Source: Euryarchaeota archaeon UBA242 (GTDB lineage Archaea; Thermoplasmatota; Poseidoniia; Poseidoniales; Poseidoniaceae). Taken from it: a stretch of DNA of 18,012 nt. Shown one piece after another: positions 7,359 to 13,366 of this stretch (position 1 is its first letter; every line of letters begins with the position of its first letter). The stretch covers positions 4,380 to 22,391 of the forward strand of contig DAJY01000106.1 of NCBI GenBank assembly GCA_002499015.1, given 5' to 3'. Position numbers and translations under genes: made by a program. The notes beneath the pieces are model-generated. The model was not told the DNA's origin, ran no database searches, and saw only the letters and a list, made by a program, of their open reading frames with translations.

Positions 7359-7402
7359 CTCTAAGGGAAAATGTAATTGTAAAGTTTCGTATTCCCTAAG
7401 AG
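7359..7402 (+). promoter_or_regulatory. Inverted repeat in the leader of the ferritin-like gene
   Basis: CTCTAAGGGAA (7359-7369) pairs with TTCCCTAAGAG (7392-7402) at 10 of 11 positions across a 22-nt spacer, ending 8 nt before the ATG at 7411. A TTTATTTAG element at 7333-7341 would start a transcript near 7361, at the base of the stem. It could be a 5' UTR hairpin or two half-sites for a regulator. Confidence 0.4.
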
Positions 7403-7410
7403 TTGATAAA

Positions 7411-7827
7411 ATGTCTAATAATCTAATTGATAAAATGAACGATGCCCTAGCATTGGAACTACGTGCGATTAACATGTATGCACATTATAGTGCAACAGTA
7501 ATTGGAATAAATCGCATTCAGCTTGCACCATATTTTTCGAAAGAAGTATCTGAATCTATCACTCATGCAGATTTTGTTCGCAGAGGTATTGTCAAGTTAG
7601 GCGGAGTTCCAGTTACCGAGAGAAATACCAAAACCATTGTCCATACCACAGATTACCAACTAATGTTGAATGAGGCATATGAAACTGAAAAAATCGCAGC
7701 AAAGGCCTATACTGCAGTAATGGATTTGCTGAAAGATGCAGGTGATAGAGATTTATTCGATTCGATTGAACAAATTTGTATGATGGAACTGCGAGCCCTA
7801 GAAGAGCTTCGTTTGCTAACCGCTTGA
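7411..7827 (+). CDS. Ferritin-like four-helix-bundle protein (bacterioferritin/DPS-like)
   Basis: From the ATG at 7411 the protein has 138 residues and the pattern of a ferritin-like bundle: helix 1 with ALELRAINMYAHYS (E16), helix 2 with ESITHADFVRRGI (H52), the GGVPV turn, helix 3 with NEAYETEKIAAKAY, and helix 4 with IEQICMMELRALEEL. Family members store or oxidise iron with Glu/His ligands on all four helices. By alignment from memory, the Glu three residues before H52 is Ser (S49) and the last helix has Ala where ExxH His is expected (A129), so the di-iron site looks incomplete. An upstream TTG at 7342 would add 23 residues including CNC, but the leader repeat and start-codon quality favour the ATG. 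The gene is convergent with nadA, with 2 bp between the stops. Confidence 0.78.
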   Translation: MSNNLIDKMNDALALELRAINMYAHYSATVIGINRIQLAPYFSKEVSESITHADFVRRGIVKLGGVPVTERNTKTIVHTTDYQLMLNEAYETEKIAAKAYTAVMDLLKDAGDRDLFDSIEQICMMELRALEELRLLTA

Positions 7828-7829
7828 TT

Positions 7830-8984
7830 TCACTTAAGGATAGATAGCATCCGATTTAATGCCAGCAGTGAGCCTTGCTGAATTTCTTCTGGTACAATTA
7901 CTTGATTTGGTTTTTCACCATCAATAATTCTTTCCAAGACATCCATAAGATATGCTGGATGAATCATATACATCGTTGAACAAGGACAGACTTCAGGGTC
8001 AAGACATTCGACATGCTTGTCGGGATGCTCATTTGCTAGCCTTGCGACCATATTGATCTCGGTCCCGATAGCAACAGCACTTCCAGAAGGTAAGTCTGCG
8101 ACATAATTTCGAATAAATTGGGTTGAGCCACTAGCATCTGCGAGTTGTACTGATTCAATCGGCGTCTCGGGATGAATCACAACATGTCCCTCAGGATAAC
8201 GTTGTCTAAAATCTTTGATTTGTTCAACTGTGAATCTAGTGTGTACAGAGCAGAATCCATGCCATAATATTATTCGAGAACCCTTCACTTCACCCATTGA
8301 GCCCAAATTCGGAATCCATGTTGGCATCTTTTCTGCTGAAATTCCCATCTTAGTACCTGTGTTTCTGCCCAAATGCTGGTCTGGGAAAAACAAAACAGCT
8401 CCATCCTTTCCCGCTCTTTCAAATGCCCAATCCAATACACCTGTGGCATTGGTTGAGGTACAGACTATTCCACCATGTCGTCCGACGAAATCTTTGAGTT
8501 CAGCACTTGAATTCATGTAAGTTACAGGAACTAAAAATGACTGGCCTTCTTCAACAGGGGAGTCGGGGTTGTCGCGATTGATTGGATCTGATAAGCCAGA
8601 TTGTTGAATAATTTCTTTCCAAGCAACATCAACTTCAGCAAAGGTTGCCATATCTGCCATAGAACATCCAGCCCTCATATTTGGCAAAACCACTATCTGT
8701 TCATCAGTAGTGAGGATATCTGCTGATTCTGCCATAAAATGTACTCCACAGAATACGATATACTTAGCAGTTGATTCAGCAGCTTTTTGGCTGAGCATGA
8801 ACGAGTCGCCCAAGAAATCTGCATGCATGACGATACTATCTCTTTGATAGTGATGTCCCAGAATTAATAAATCATCACCTAATTGTTGTTTTAATTCAGT
8901 GATCCTATCGGCGATATCCTGTTCTTCAGGAGACAAACTTGTATCCATGAAATCCACGGAACACGCAGGTAGTGAGATTGTCAT
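7830..8984 (-). CDS. nadA: Quinolinate synthase NadA
   Basis: This 384-residue cytosolic enzyme condenses iminoaspartate with dihydroxyacetone phosphate to quinolinate in de novo NAD synthesis, using a [4Fe-4S] cluster. Family motifs run in order: GHHYQ (43-47), GDS (59-61), FCGVHFMAESADIL (78-91), RAGCSMADM (104-112), TYMNSSA (155-161), VCTSTNA (174-180), FPDQHLGRNTG (200-210), WHGFCSVH (241-248), HPE (271-273), AIGTE (305-309) and VCPCSTM (332-338). By comparison with the Bacillus enzyme the cluster ligands should be C107, C245 and C333 or C335. The length matches the long class. The ATG at 8984 gives an N terminus with one extra short segment; an ATG 12 codons on (MDTSLSPEEQ) is also possible. 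nadB and nadC are not in this window. Confidence 0.97.
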   Translation of the reverse strand: MTISLPACSVDFMDTSLSPEEQDIADRITELKQQLGDDLLILGHHYQRDSIVMHADFLGDSFMLSQKAAESTAKYIVFCGVHFMAESADILTTDEQIVVLPNMRAGCSMADMATFAEVDVAWKEIIQQSGLSDPINRDNPDSPVEEGQSFLVPVTYMNSSAELKDFVGRHGGIVCTSTNATGVLDWAFERAGKDGAVLFFPDQHLGRNTGTKMGISAEKMPTWIPNLGSMGEVKGSRIILWHGFCSVHTRFTVEQIKDFRQRYPEGHVVIHPETPIESVQLADASGSTQFIRNYVADLPSGSAVAIGTEINMVARLANEHPDKHVECLDPEVCPCSTMYMIHPAYLMDVLERIIDGEKPNQVIVPEEIQQGSLLALNRMLSILK

Positions 8985-9009
8985 GTGGCCTCAAGGATAA
9001 CGAATATCT

Positions 9010-9025
9010 CGCCCCTTTTTAAGGC
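9010..9025. promoter_or_regulatory. AT-rich divergent promoter element between nadA and the Bud32 gene
   Basis: The CTTTTTAAGG core in the 85-bp divergent gap reads CCTTAAAAAG on the minus strand. There it would start transcription near 8990-8995, just before the nadA ATG (8984). For the plus strand gene, a closer TATA-like TTGATAAG (about 9043-9050) lies about 25 bp before the ATG at 9070. Confidence 0.35.
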
Positions 9026-9069
9026 ATTTCTTTTACAGCGGATTGATAAGTACCGAGTAATTCGCATAG

Positions 9070-9756
9070 ATGATGGTCTTTATTCCAGATAAGCGTCTTC
9101 ATCTCGGAGCCGAAGCGGAAGTTTGGTCAGGATCATGGATGGGGCGCTCTGCTGTTTCAAAGCAGAGGAGAAGCAGGCAATGGCGACATCCTAATTTGGA
9201 TAAGAGGCTTGGAGTCCGGCGAATGGTTAGCGAAGCAAAAATTTTGATGCGATTACATAACGCTGGTATAACGGTTCCACAAGTTTGGGATTTAGATCTA
9301 CACGGAGGTCGATTAATAATCGAAAGAATGCCAGGAATCCCCTTGATTGAAATTCTTAACAGCGCTGAAACATCAGAACAATTAGTCATCAAGGCATTAC
9401 GCAATACAGGTGCGGCAATACGCATTCTTCATCGCCAAGCAATAACACATGGTGATTTGTCGACTAATAATATTCTAATAGATGAGCAAGGCAATGCTGT
9501 TTTAATCGACTTTGGGTTAGCCGTAATAGACTATGAAGTTGAACGCTTTGGAATTGATTTACATGTCATTGACGAGATACTTTCAGCATCTCATCCTAAT
9601 CACCATGGTGCAATAGAATTGGTACTATCAGCGTATCTAGAAGAGGAGAAAAGCCTCGGGACAGCACCTGAACAAAGTGGTGGATTAGTGCCTACAGCAG
9701 AAGAAGTACTAGAGCGATTTGAAAATGTTAAAAGCAGGGTTAGATATCACGGTTGA
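9070..9756 (+). CDS. bud32: KEOPS-complex kinase/ATPase Bud32 (stand-alone)
   Basis: This 228-residue small atypical protein kinase is part of the KEOPS complex that makes t6A37 on ANN-decoding tRNAs together with Kae1, Cgi121 and Pcc1. Visible motifs: GAEAEVW glycine-loop analogue (13-19), VSKQR with invariant Lys K31, the RHPNLDKRLG signature (39-48), E55 of the alpha-C helix, the catalytic loop HGDLSTNNIL (127-136; D129, N134) and DFG (147-149). The length is typical of a single Bud32, so it is not the Kae1-Bud32 fusion seen in some archaea, and Kae1 is not adjacent. The C-terminal region has a slightly long Gly/Pro loop (196-210) before the usual Arg-rich tail (VKSRVRYHG). Two tandem ATGs (9070, 9073) are possible starts. 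Convergent with the fluoride channel gene. Confidence 0.95.
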   Translation: MMVFIPDKRLHLGAEAEVWSGSWMGRSAVSKQRRSRQWRHPNLDKRLGVRRMVSEAKILMRLHNAGITVPQVWDLDLHGGRLIIERMPGIPLIEILNSAETSEQLVIKALRNTGAAIRILHRQAITHGDLSTNNILIDEQGNAVLIDFGLAVIDYEVERFGIDLHVIDEILSASHPNHHGAIELVLSAYLEEEKSLGTAPEQSGGLVPTAEEVLERFENVKSRVRYHG

Positions 9757-9760
9757 TATC
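9743..9760. terminator. Hairpin spanning the Bud32 stop codon, between convergent genes
   Basis: GATATCA-CGGT-TGATATC is a perfect 7-bp stem with a 4-nt loop. The Bud32 stop TGA (9754-9756) opens the 3' arm, and the fluoride channel stop codon starts 2 bp beyond. By symmetry it could serve transcripts from both sides. No long T tract follows, so its role as a terminator is only suggested. Confidence 0.4.
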
Positions 9761-9761
9761 A

Positions 9762-10133
9762 TTATGCAATGAAAAAATCACCAATTTTCCAGCCTAAGAA
9801 AGCGAGTATTGGGCAAATCACCATTGTTAATGCGATATAGATTATCGCTGAGGATGTTTGTTGACTTTGAAACATATTCAAAGTTTCAACTGAGAATGCA
9901 GACATGGTTGTAAACGCACCTAGAACTCCAGTCCCTAATATCAACGCAACATCTTGTGAAATTAATTCTTGAGTTAGAGCTACCGCAACAATTCCTAACA
10001 ATAGCGAGCCGATCATATTGACGCTGAGTGTTGCCCATGGAAAACCATCACCTGACAAATATAGGCTAATACCGTATCTAAGAGCAGCTCCGATTGCCCC
10101 TCCGAGTGCGACCAATCCAAACTGCTGCATCAT
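9762..10133 (-). CDS. crcB: Fluoride ion channel FluC/CrcB
   Basis: This four-helix membrane protein works as an antiparallel dimer that lets fluoride leave the cell. Conserved blocks: GGAIGAALRYG, PWATLSVNMIGSLLLG with the pore-lining Asn, and GVLGAFTTMSAFSVET. The last block corresponds to the family's TTFSTFS Phe-box, and its first Phe is Met here. I chose the ATG at 10133 (123 residues), which gives the usual short lead-in of about 10 residues before GGxxGA; a TATA-like GTTATTTCA lies about 25-30 bp upstream on this strand. An in-frame ATG at 10175 would add 14 mostly basic residues (RRLFQSRGVRRRV), and an adjacent ATG lies at 10130. There is no second crcB copy beside it, although many organisms carry pairs. 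Confidence 0.92.
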   Translation of the reverse strand: MMQQFGLVALGGAIGAALRYGISLYLSGDGFPWATLSVNMIGSLLLGIVAVALTQELISQDVALILGTGVLGAFTTMSAFSVETLNMFQSQQTSSAIIYIALTMVICPILAFLGWKIGDFFIA

Positions 10134-10224
10134 AACCCGCCTTCTAACTCCCCTGCTTTGAAATAACCTCCTCATCCATCCATTAAGGCGGTGTAATCAA
10201 TACCCCCCTGCCCAAGCGAAGCAC

Positions 10225-10869
10225 ATGAGCAAGAAGATTTGGTTCCTAACCGGTAATTTGGGTAAAGTCAAAGAGGCAGAACAACATCTCAATAAATTAG
10301 GTTATGAAGTTGAGCAATTGATAATTGATGAAGAAATTTCAGAGCCACAAGCAGATGATTTATATTTGGTAGCCCAAGCCAAAATAAATCAAGCATTACC
10401 TCACCTTGCCAATAAAGAAGATATGTTATTAGTTGAAGATGCAGGTTTGTTTATTCAGAATCTAAACGGCTTCCCTGGAGTCTACTCCGCATATGCTTTG
10501 AAGACTATTGGCTGCAATGGAATCTTGAAATTACTATCACATTTGCAAAGTCAAGACCCTGTAATGAATGGTCAATTGAGGGAAGCAGAGTTCCAAGCGG
10601 TTGCCGCATTATGGAATGGCCAAGAAATTATATTTGGCAATGGAAAATGCCCAGGTTGGATTTCACAAGAAATTAATGGTGAAGATGGATTTGGTTTTGA
10701 CCCGATATTCGTTCCTTTTGACTTAGATGGTTTAGGTAATGCGTTGACTGCGGGTAACTATGGTGAAACCAGTACACATGGTGCGACTTTTGGGGCGGTT
10801 GAATTAGAGAAAAAGCAATTGTTTTCTCATCGCACGAGAGCATTAAATGATTTGATAACACAACTATAA
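10225..10869 (+). CDS. rdgB: XTP/dITP diphosphatase (RdgB/HAM1 family)
   Basis: This 214-residue cytosolic house-cleaning enzyme hydrolyses dITP, XTP and ITP to the monophosphates, keeping deaminated purines out of nucleic acids. Motifs in order: TGNLGKVKE (9-17), VEDAGLFIQNLNGFPGVYSAY (70-90; D72 the likely catalytic acid), AEFQAVAAL (121-129), GEDGFGFDPIF (152-162) and FSHRTRAL (200-207). Between FDPIF and the TFxxM-equivalent strand there is an extra Gly-rich stretch of about 20 residues (165-186), longer than in most homologues. The ATG at 10225 lies about 25 bp after a TATA-like TAATCAATAC (10194-10203), consistent with a leaderless mRNA. Confidence 0.95.
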   Translation: MSKKIWFLTGNLGKVKEAEQHLNKLGYEVEQLIIDEEISEPQADDLYLVAQAKINQALPHLANKEDMLLVEDAGLFIQNLNGFPGVYSAYALKTIGCNGILKLLSHLQSQDPVMNGQLREAEFQAVAALWNGQEIIFGNGKCPGWISQEINGEDGFGFDPIFVPFDLDGLGNALTAGNYGETSTHGATFGAVELEKKQLFSHRTRALNDLITQL

Positions 10870-10874
10870 TCAAA
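10851..10874. other. Inverted repeat spanning the rdgB stop codon
   Basis: TTTGAT (10851-10856) pairs with ATCAAA (10869-10874) over a 12-nt loop that ends at the stop codon (10867-10869). The stem is short and AT-rich. It is listed because similar structures recur at other gene ends here. Confidence 0.25.
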
Positions 10875-10946
10875 GTCACCATAAATGAGTTCTACTGTGC
10901 AAGCATTAGCATCATAAGTCAAAGCATTGTGCATCGTTTGATACGG

Positions 10947-11870
10947 ATGAGTTTTGCACGTACTGTTGTAGGTCTAATATTCGCCTCAGTATTGATTTTT
11001 TACCTCACTTCCATTGGTAGCATGCAAGATGAAGCCAAATGGGGTGCATTTGCATTAATGGCAGTACTTGCCTTTGCTTGGGTTCAAATTGGACATCGAG
11101 AGAAAGTGTCAAAATTATCTCCACGCAGAGCAGTACGGCCTGTAAAAACCCTTGTTGAAGAAAAAGTTGCAGAAAAAGTTGAAGAACAGCAAAGCAATAT
11201 TCCTGCTCCAGTAAAGGTCGGAAGTACTGATGGAACAACTTTGAAACAACGCAAAATGGCCAAGGTTCAGGCTGCAAACGCTGACAAAGCAATGGCAATG
11301 GCAGAAGTAGATGCTGCTGAGGAAATGGACGTCGTTGTTGAGATGGAAGAGGTCCATGTCGCTGATGAATTCGTTATTGAGGTCAGTCCAGAATCGATTG
11401 AGGATGCAGATATTGATGTAACTGTAAATCAAAAGAAAATCCAGCAAACAGAAATTCGTCAACGCATAGAAAAGCGACGTCGCGGACACCTTGCTGAGAT
11501 CAGAGCATCGACTATAAAATTACAACAACAGCAAGATGTTGGTGAGGATTTAGTTGCTTTATTACAAACAGCAGGGCATGGACATAGCATCTTGGATGAA
11601 CCGTTAAATCCAGCACCTGGTCACGTCTATGGTGCTACATTTATTCGTATTGATGAATCGAGAATCCTCAAATTACGTACCGCTCTTGATACTGGTTTTG
11701 AAGCAGTTGAAAAACCTAAAGAAGTTCTTCCTCAGTTGATTGGCCTTGATGGAAAAATATTGCCAGCACTATTAGGTCCAGACGGAAAACCACTTCCACT
11801 TCCAATGCCATTACCCATGCCAGGTGCCAGTGGGGCTTTAGCGGCCATGAAAAGAGAAATCAGTGAGTGA
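10947..11870 (+). CDS. Membrane-anchored protein with acidic/coiled-coil middle and Pro-rich C terminus, unknown function
   Basis: I do not recognise a family. From the ATG at 10947 (307 residues; a GTG at 10929 would add 6) it has two hydrophobic helices at about 6-24 and 32-48, then a long charged region facing the cytoplasm. This comprises a Lys/Glu coiled-coil-like stretch (66-80), an Ala/Met/Glu-rich acidic part (105-160), a Gln/Arg-rich basic helix (162-197, with a KRRR cluster) and a folded-looking segment (198-262). The C terminus has two GxDGK(x)LP-type repeats and a run of Leu-Pro-Met-Pro (264-293). It follows rdgB by about 75 bp on the same strand. The layout suggests a membrane-tethered scaffold or an envelope/nucleoid-associated protein, which is inference only. 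Confidence 0.7.
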   Translation: MSFARTVVGLIFASVLIFYLTSIGSMQDEAKWGAFALMAVLAFAWVQIGHREKVSKLSPRRAVRPVKTLVEEKVAEKVEEQQSNIPAPVKVGSTDGTTLKQRKMAKVQAANADKAMAMAEVDAAEEMDVVVEMEEVHVADEFVIEVSPESIEDADIDVTVNQKKIQQTEIRQRIEKRRRGHLAEIRASTIKLQQQQDVGEDLVALLQTAGHGHSILDEPLNPAPGHVYGATFIRIDESRILKLRTALDTGFEAVEKPKEVLPQLIGLDGKILPALLGPDGKPLPLPMPLPMPGASGALAAMKREISE

Positions 11871-11925
11871 ATCTTGGCTGATACCGGCTACAGTTTGATA
11901 AGCCATTAGGATTTGATTGTATTTG

Positions 11926-12624
11926 ATGGGTGAAGCATCATTTGCCAAGAACAAACAAATAGCACTGCTTGCTTTGGTATTGGTTGGAATTGCCCCTACT
12001 GTTTCTATTCTAACTGGATTTGCATTGAAAGCTGGAGTAATTGCGATTATTGTATTCATCTTAGCAAAAATTTGGATATTTGCCCTACCTTGTTATTGGC
12101 ATTTGAAAATAGATCAGCAACAGATAAGTTGGTCAAAACCTGAAAATGGTGGATTTATGGTCGCTACTGGCCTTGGATTAGGAATGGTTGTAACAATTGT
12201 TACAACCTACTTTTTACTTGGTGAATTGGTGGATAAAGAAATGTTATATCTCTTATTAGAACCTGTTGGATTAACAGTTGCATGGAAATTAGGATTAGCA
12301 ATTCTATTCTGGGTATTTATTAATTCTATATTAGAGGAGTATGTATTCCGCTGGTTTATTACCAGTAAGGCTGAAATGTTGCTAACTGGAAAATGGAAAC
12401 CAATATTTCTTTCAGCAGCAATATTCACCTTACATCACACTATTGCATTATCCTTTTTCATTGGTCCTTTAGGTACACTAATCGGTTCCTTTGGCGTCTT
12501 TATAGGCGGTTCTATTTTCTCTTGGGTTTACGTAACCTACCGCTCAGTGTGGGTAGCTTGGATAACTCATGCACTTGCAGATGTAGCAATATTTGCAATC
12601 GCTTGGCATCTGGTAATAGGTTAG
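11926..12624 (+). CDS. CPBP-family intramembrane metalloprotease (CAAX protease / Abi-like)
   Basis: This 232-residue polytopic membrane protein has about seven hydrophobic segments. Numbered from the ATG at 11926, the family motifs are LEEYVFRWF with the EExxxR core (E137, E138, R142), LHHTIAL (H170, H171) and the final ITHALAD (H215, Asp in place of the usual Asn at D219). CPBP proteins are glutamyl/metallo-type intramembrane proteases; eukaryotic members (Rce1) trim prenylated CAAX proteins, and prokaryotic members have varied roles, including maturation of peptides. No dedicated peptide substrate gene is next to it. A TTG at 11917 would add three residues, but the ATG is the better start. 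Confidence 0.87.
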   Translation: MGEASFAKNKQIALLALVLVGIAPTVSILTGFALKAGVIAIIVFILAKIWIFALPCYWHLKIDQQQISWSKPENGGFMVATGLGLGMVVTIVTTYFLLGELVDKEMLYLLLEPVGLTVAWKLGLAILFWVFINSILEEYVFRWFITSKAEMLLTGKWKPIFLSAAIFTLHHTIALSFFIGPLGTLIGSFGVFIGGSIFSWVYVTYRSVWVAWITHALADVAIFAIAWHLVIG

Positions 12625-12639
12625 TTTTAACCTATTTTT
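12615..12639 (+). terminator. Hairpin spanning the stop codon of the CPBP protease gene, followed by a T tract
   Basis: AATAGGTTA (12615-12623) and TAACCTATT (12628-12636) make a perfect 9-bp stem with loop GTTT. The TAG stop (12622-12624) sits at the loop-side end of the 5' arm. T residues follow to 12639. It resembles an intrinsic terminator. Confidence 0.55.
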
Positions 12640-12701
12640 CTCAACATCATACCATTGGTGAATAAACACTATTGCACGAGATATTGGTGTGCTTTTAGAG
12701 A

Positions 12702-12711
12702 TATTTAAACC
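12702..12711 (+). promoter_or_regulatory. Possible second TATA box upstream of the small basic protein gene
   Basis: ATATTTAAAC lies about 34 bp before the palindromic TATA element and would give an additional start near 12732. It is the only other strong TATA-like sequence in this 246-bp gene-free stretch. Confidence 0.3.
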
Positions 12712-12733
12712 TAGTAATGGGAACTCCCTTTCG

Positions 12734-12747
12734 CCTATTTAAATAGG
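12734..12747 (+). promoter_or_regulatory. Palindromic TATA element
   Basis: CCTATTTAAATAGG is a perfect 14-bp palindrome containing TTTAAATA. Its centre is 25 bp before the ATG at 12766, the expected archaeal TATA-to-start distance. It is the best TATA-like element in the window. Confidence 0.55.
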
Positions 12748-12765
12748 GTGGCATCCAATGTAACT

Positions 12766-12828
12766 ATGTCCGAAGGGCGTAGTGTGTATCATGAAATAAC
12801 CATTGAAAGAAATTGTGAAAGCATTTAG
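12766..12828 (+). CDS. Possible leaderless 20-codon leader ORF
   Basis: An ATG placed 25 bp after the palindromic TATA centre opens a 20-codon frame, beginning MSEGRSVYHE and ending in TAG at 12826-12828, 42 bp before the next gene. Nothing in the peptide is recognisable. The support is purely positional: the predicted start of transcription coincides with the ATG. It could be a true small protein, a leader peptide acting on the downstream gene, or a chance frame in a long 5' UTR. Confidence 0.3.
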   Translation: MSEGRSVYHEITIERNCESI

Positions 12829-12870
12829 ATTAGCATCAGCTAATTGCTAAACAATTGAGGTTATGAAAAA

Positions 12871-13269
12871 ATGAAACATATGAAAAATAGACACAACGGA
12901 AAAGACCGTCGTACTGGCCGAAAGGTACGTAAGAACCCCAACAGTGGTTGCCTCGCTGATCCTGCAGCAGAAGAAACCCGCAAAGAGTGGGTAGCAGCCA
13001 AGCGTGCTACGGAAGAGAAGCATCAAGCAGGTAAAGACAAGGCTGCTTCACGCGGACCGTGTTGCAAGGATGCTGCGGCTATCAAGGCTAAGAACGAGCA
13101 ACTTCTTTCTGAACTGCGATCACTGTCCATGGATCGGGCTCTCAAGGAAGAACGTAACCAGTGGGTAATCATACCTGTAGTTCCTAGAAACTTCATCGCT
13201 ACTAACAGGCGCCATATGGCTCACTTCCGCCAATATGTTGAGTCAATGAACTTGCCTTACAAGTTCTAA
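12871..13269 (+). CDS. Small very basic protein of unknown function, probably highly expressed
   Basis: The 132-residue protein is dominated by Lys/Arg, with an N-terminal cluster (KNRHNGKDRRTGRKVRK), a helical Ala/Lys/Glu middle (32-95, including CC at 64-65) and a compact, less charged C terminus (NQWVIIPVVPRNF, then RRHMAHFRQYVESMNLPYKF). I recognise no family. The charge suggests nucleic-acid or ribosome association, which is inference. Codon use differs visibly from the neighbours: many AAG, CGT/CGC, AAC and GCT codons and fewer AT-ending ones, as in highly expressed genes. A GAGG Shine-Dalgarno at 12857-12860 is 10 nt before the ATG at 12871. The intervening ATG at 12863 only opens a 3-codon frame overlapping the start. 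Strong TATA elements lie upstream. Confidence 0.8.
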   Translation: MKHMKNRHNGKDRRTGRKVRKNPNSGCLADPAAEETRKEWVAAKRATEEKHQAGKDKAASRGPCCKDAAAIKAKNEQLLSELRSLSMDRALKEERNQWVIIPVVPRNFIATNRRHMAHFRQYVESMNLPYKF

Positions 13270-13344
13270 GTAGGTTAGGTGTACACGCCTGCGGGCGATT
13301 ATGGATAACTGCAATGGCAGTAATCCCCCTTGGCCTTGAGGCTA

Positions 13345-13366
13345 AAAATTGAGAACCCTCAATTTT
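13345..13366 (-). terminator. Hairpin spanning the stop codon of the ABC permease gene
   Basis: AAAATTGAG (13345-13353) and CTCAATTTT (13358-13366) form a perfect 9-bp stem with a 4-nt loop. The permease stop codon (13359-13361, minus strand) lies within one arm. On the minus strand the stem ends in a run of five T before AGCC, so it looks like an intrinsic terminator of the exporter operon. The convergent basic-protein gene ends at 13269. Confidence 0.5.

Noticed and set aside
7342..7410. 23-residue N-terminal extension of the ferritin-like protein from a TTG
   Set aside because: It runs through the leader inverted repeat, has no family counterpart, and an ATG at 7411 starts right at helix 1.
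11115..11489. 124-codon minus-strand frame within the coiled-coil protein gene
   Set aside because: Phe/Leu/Cys-rich translation is the mirror of Lys/Glu/Gln codons on the plus strand; no motif or promoter.
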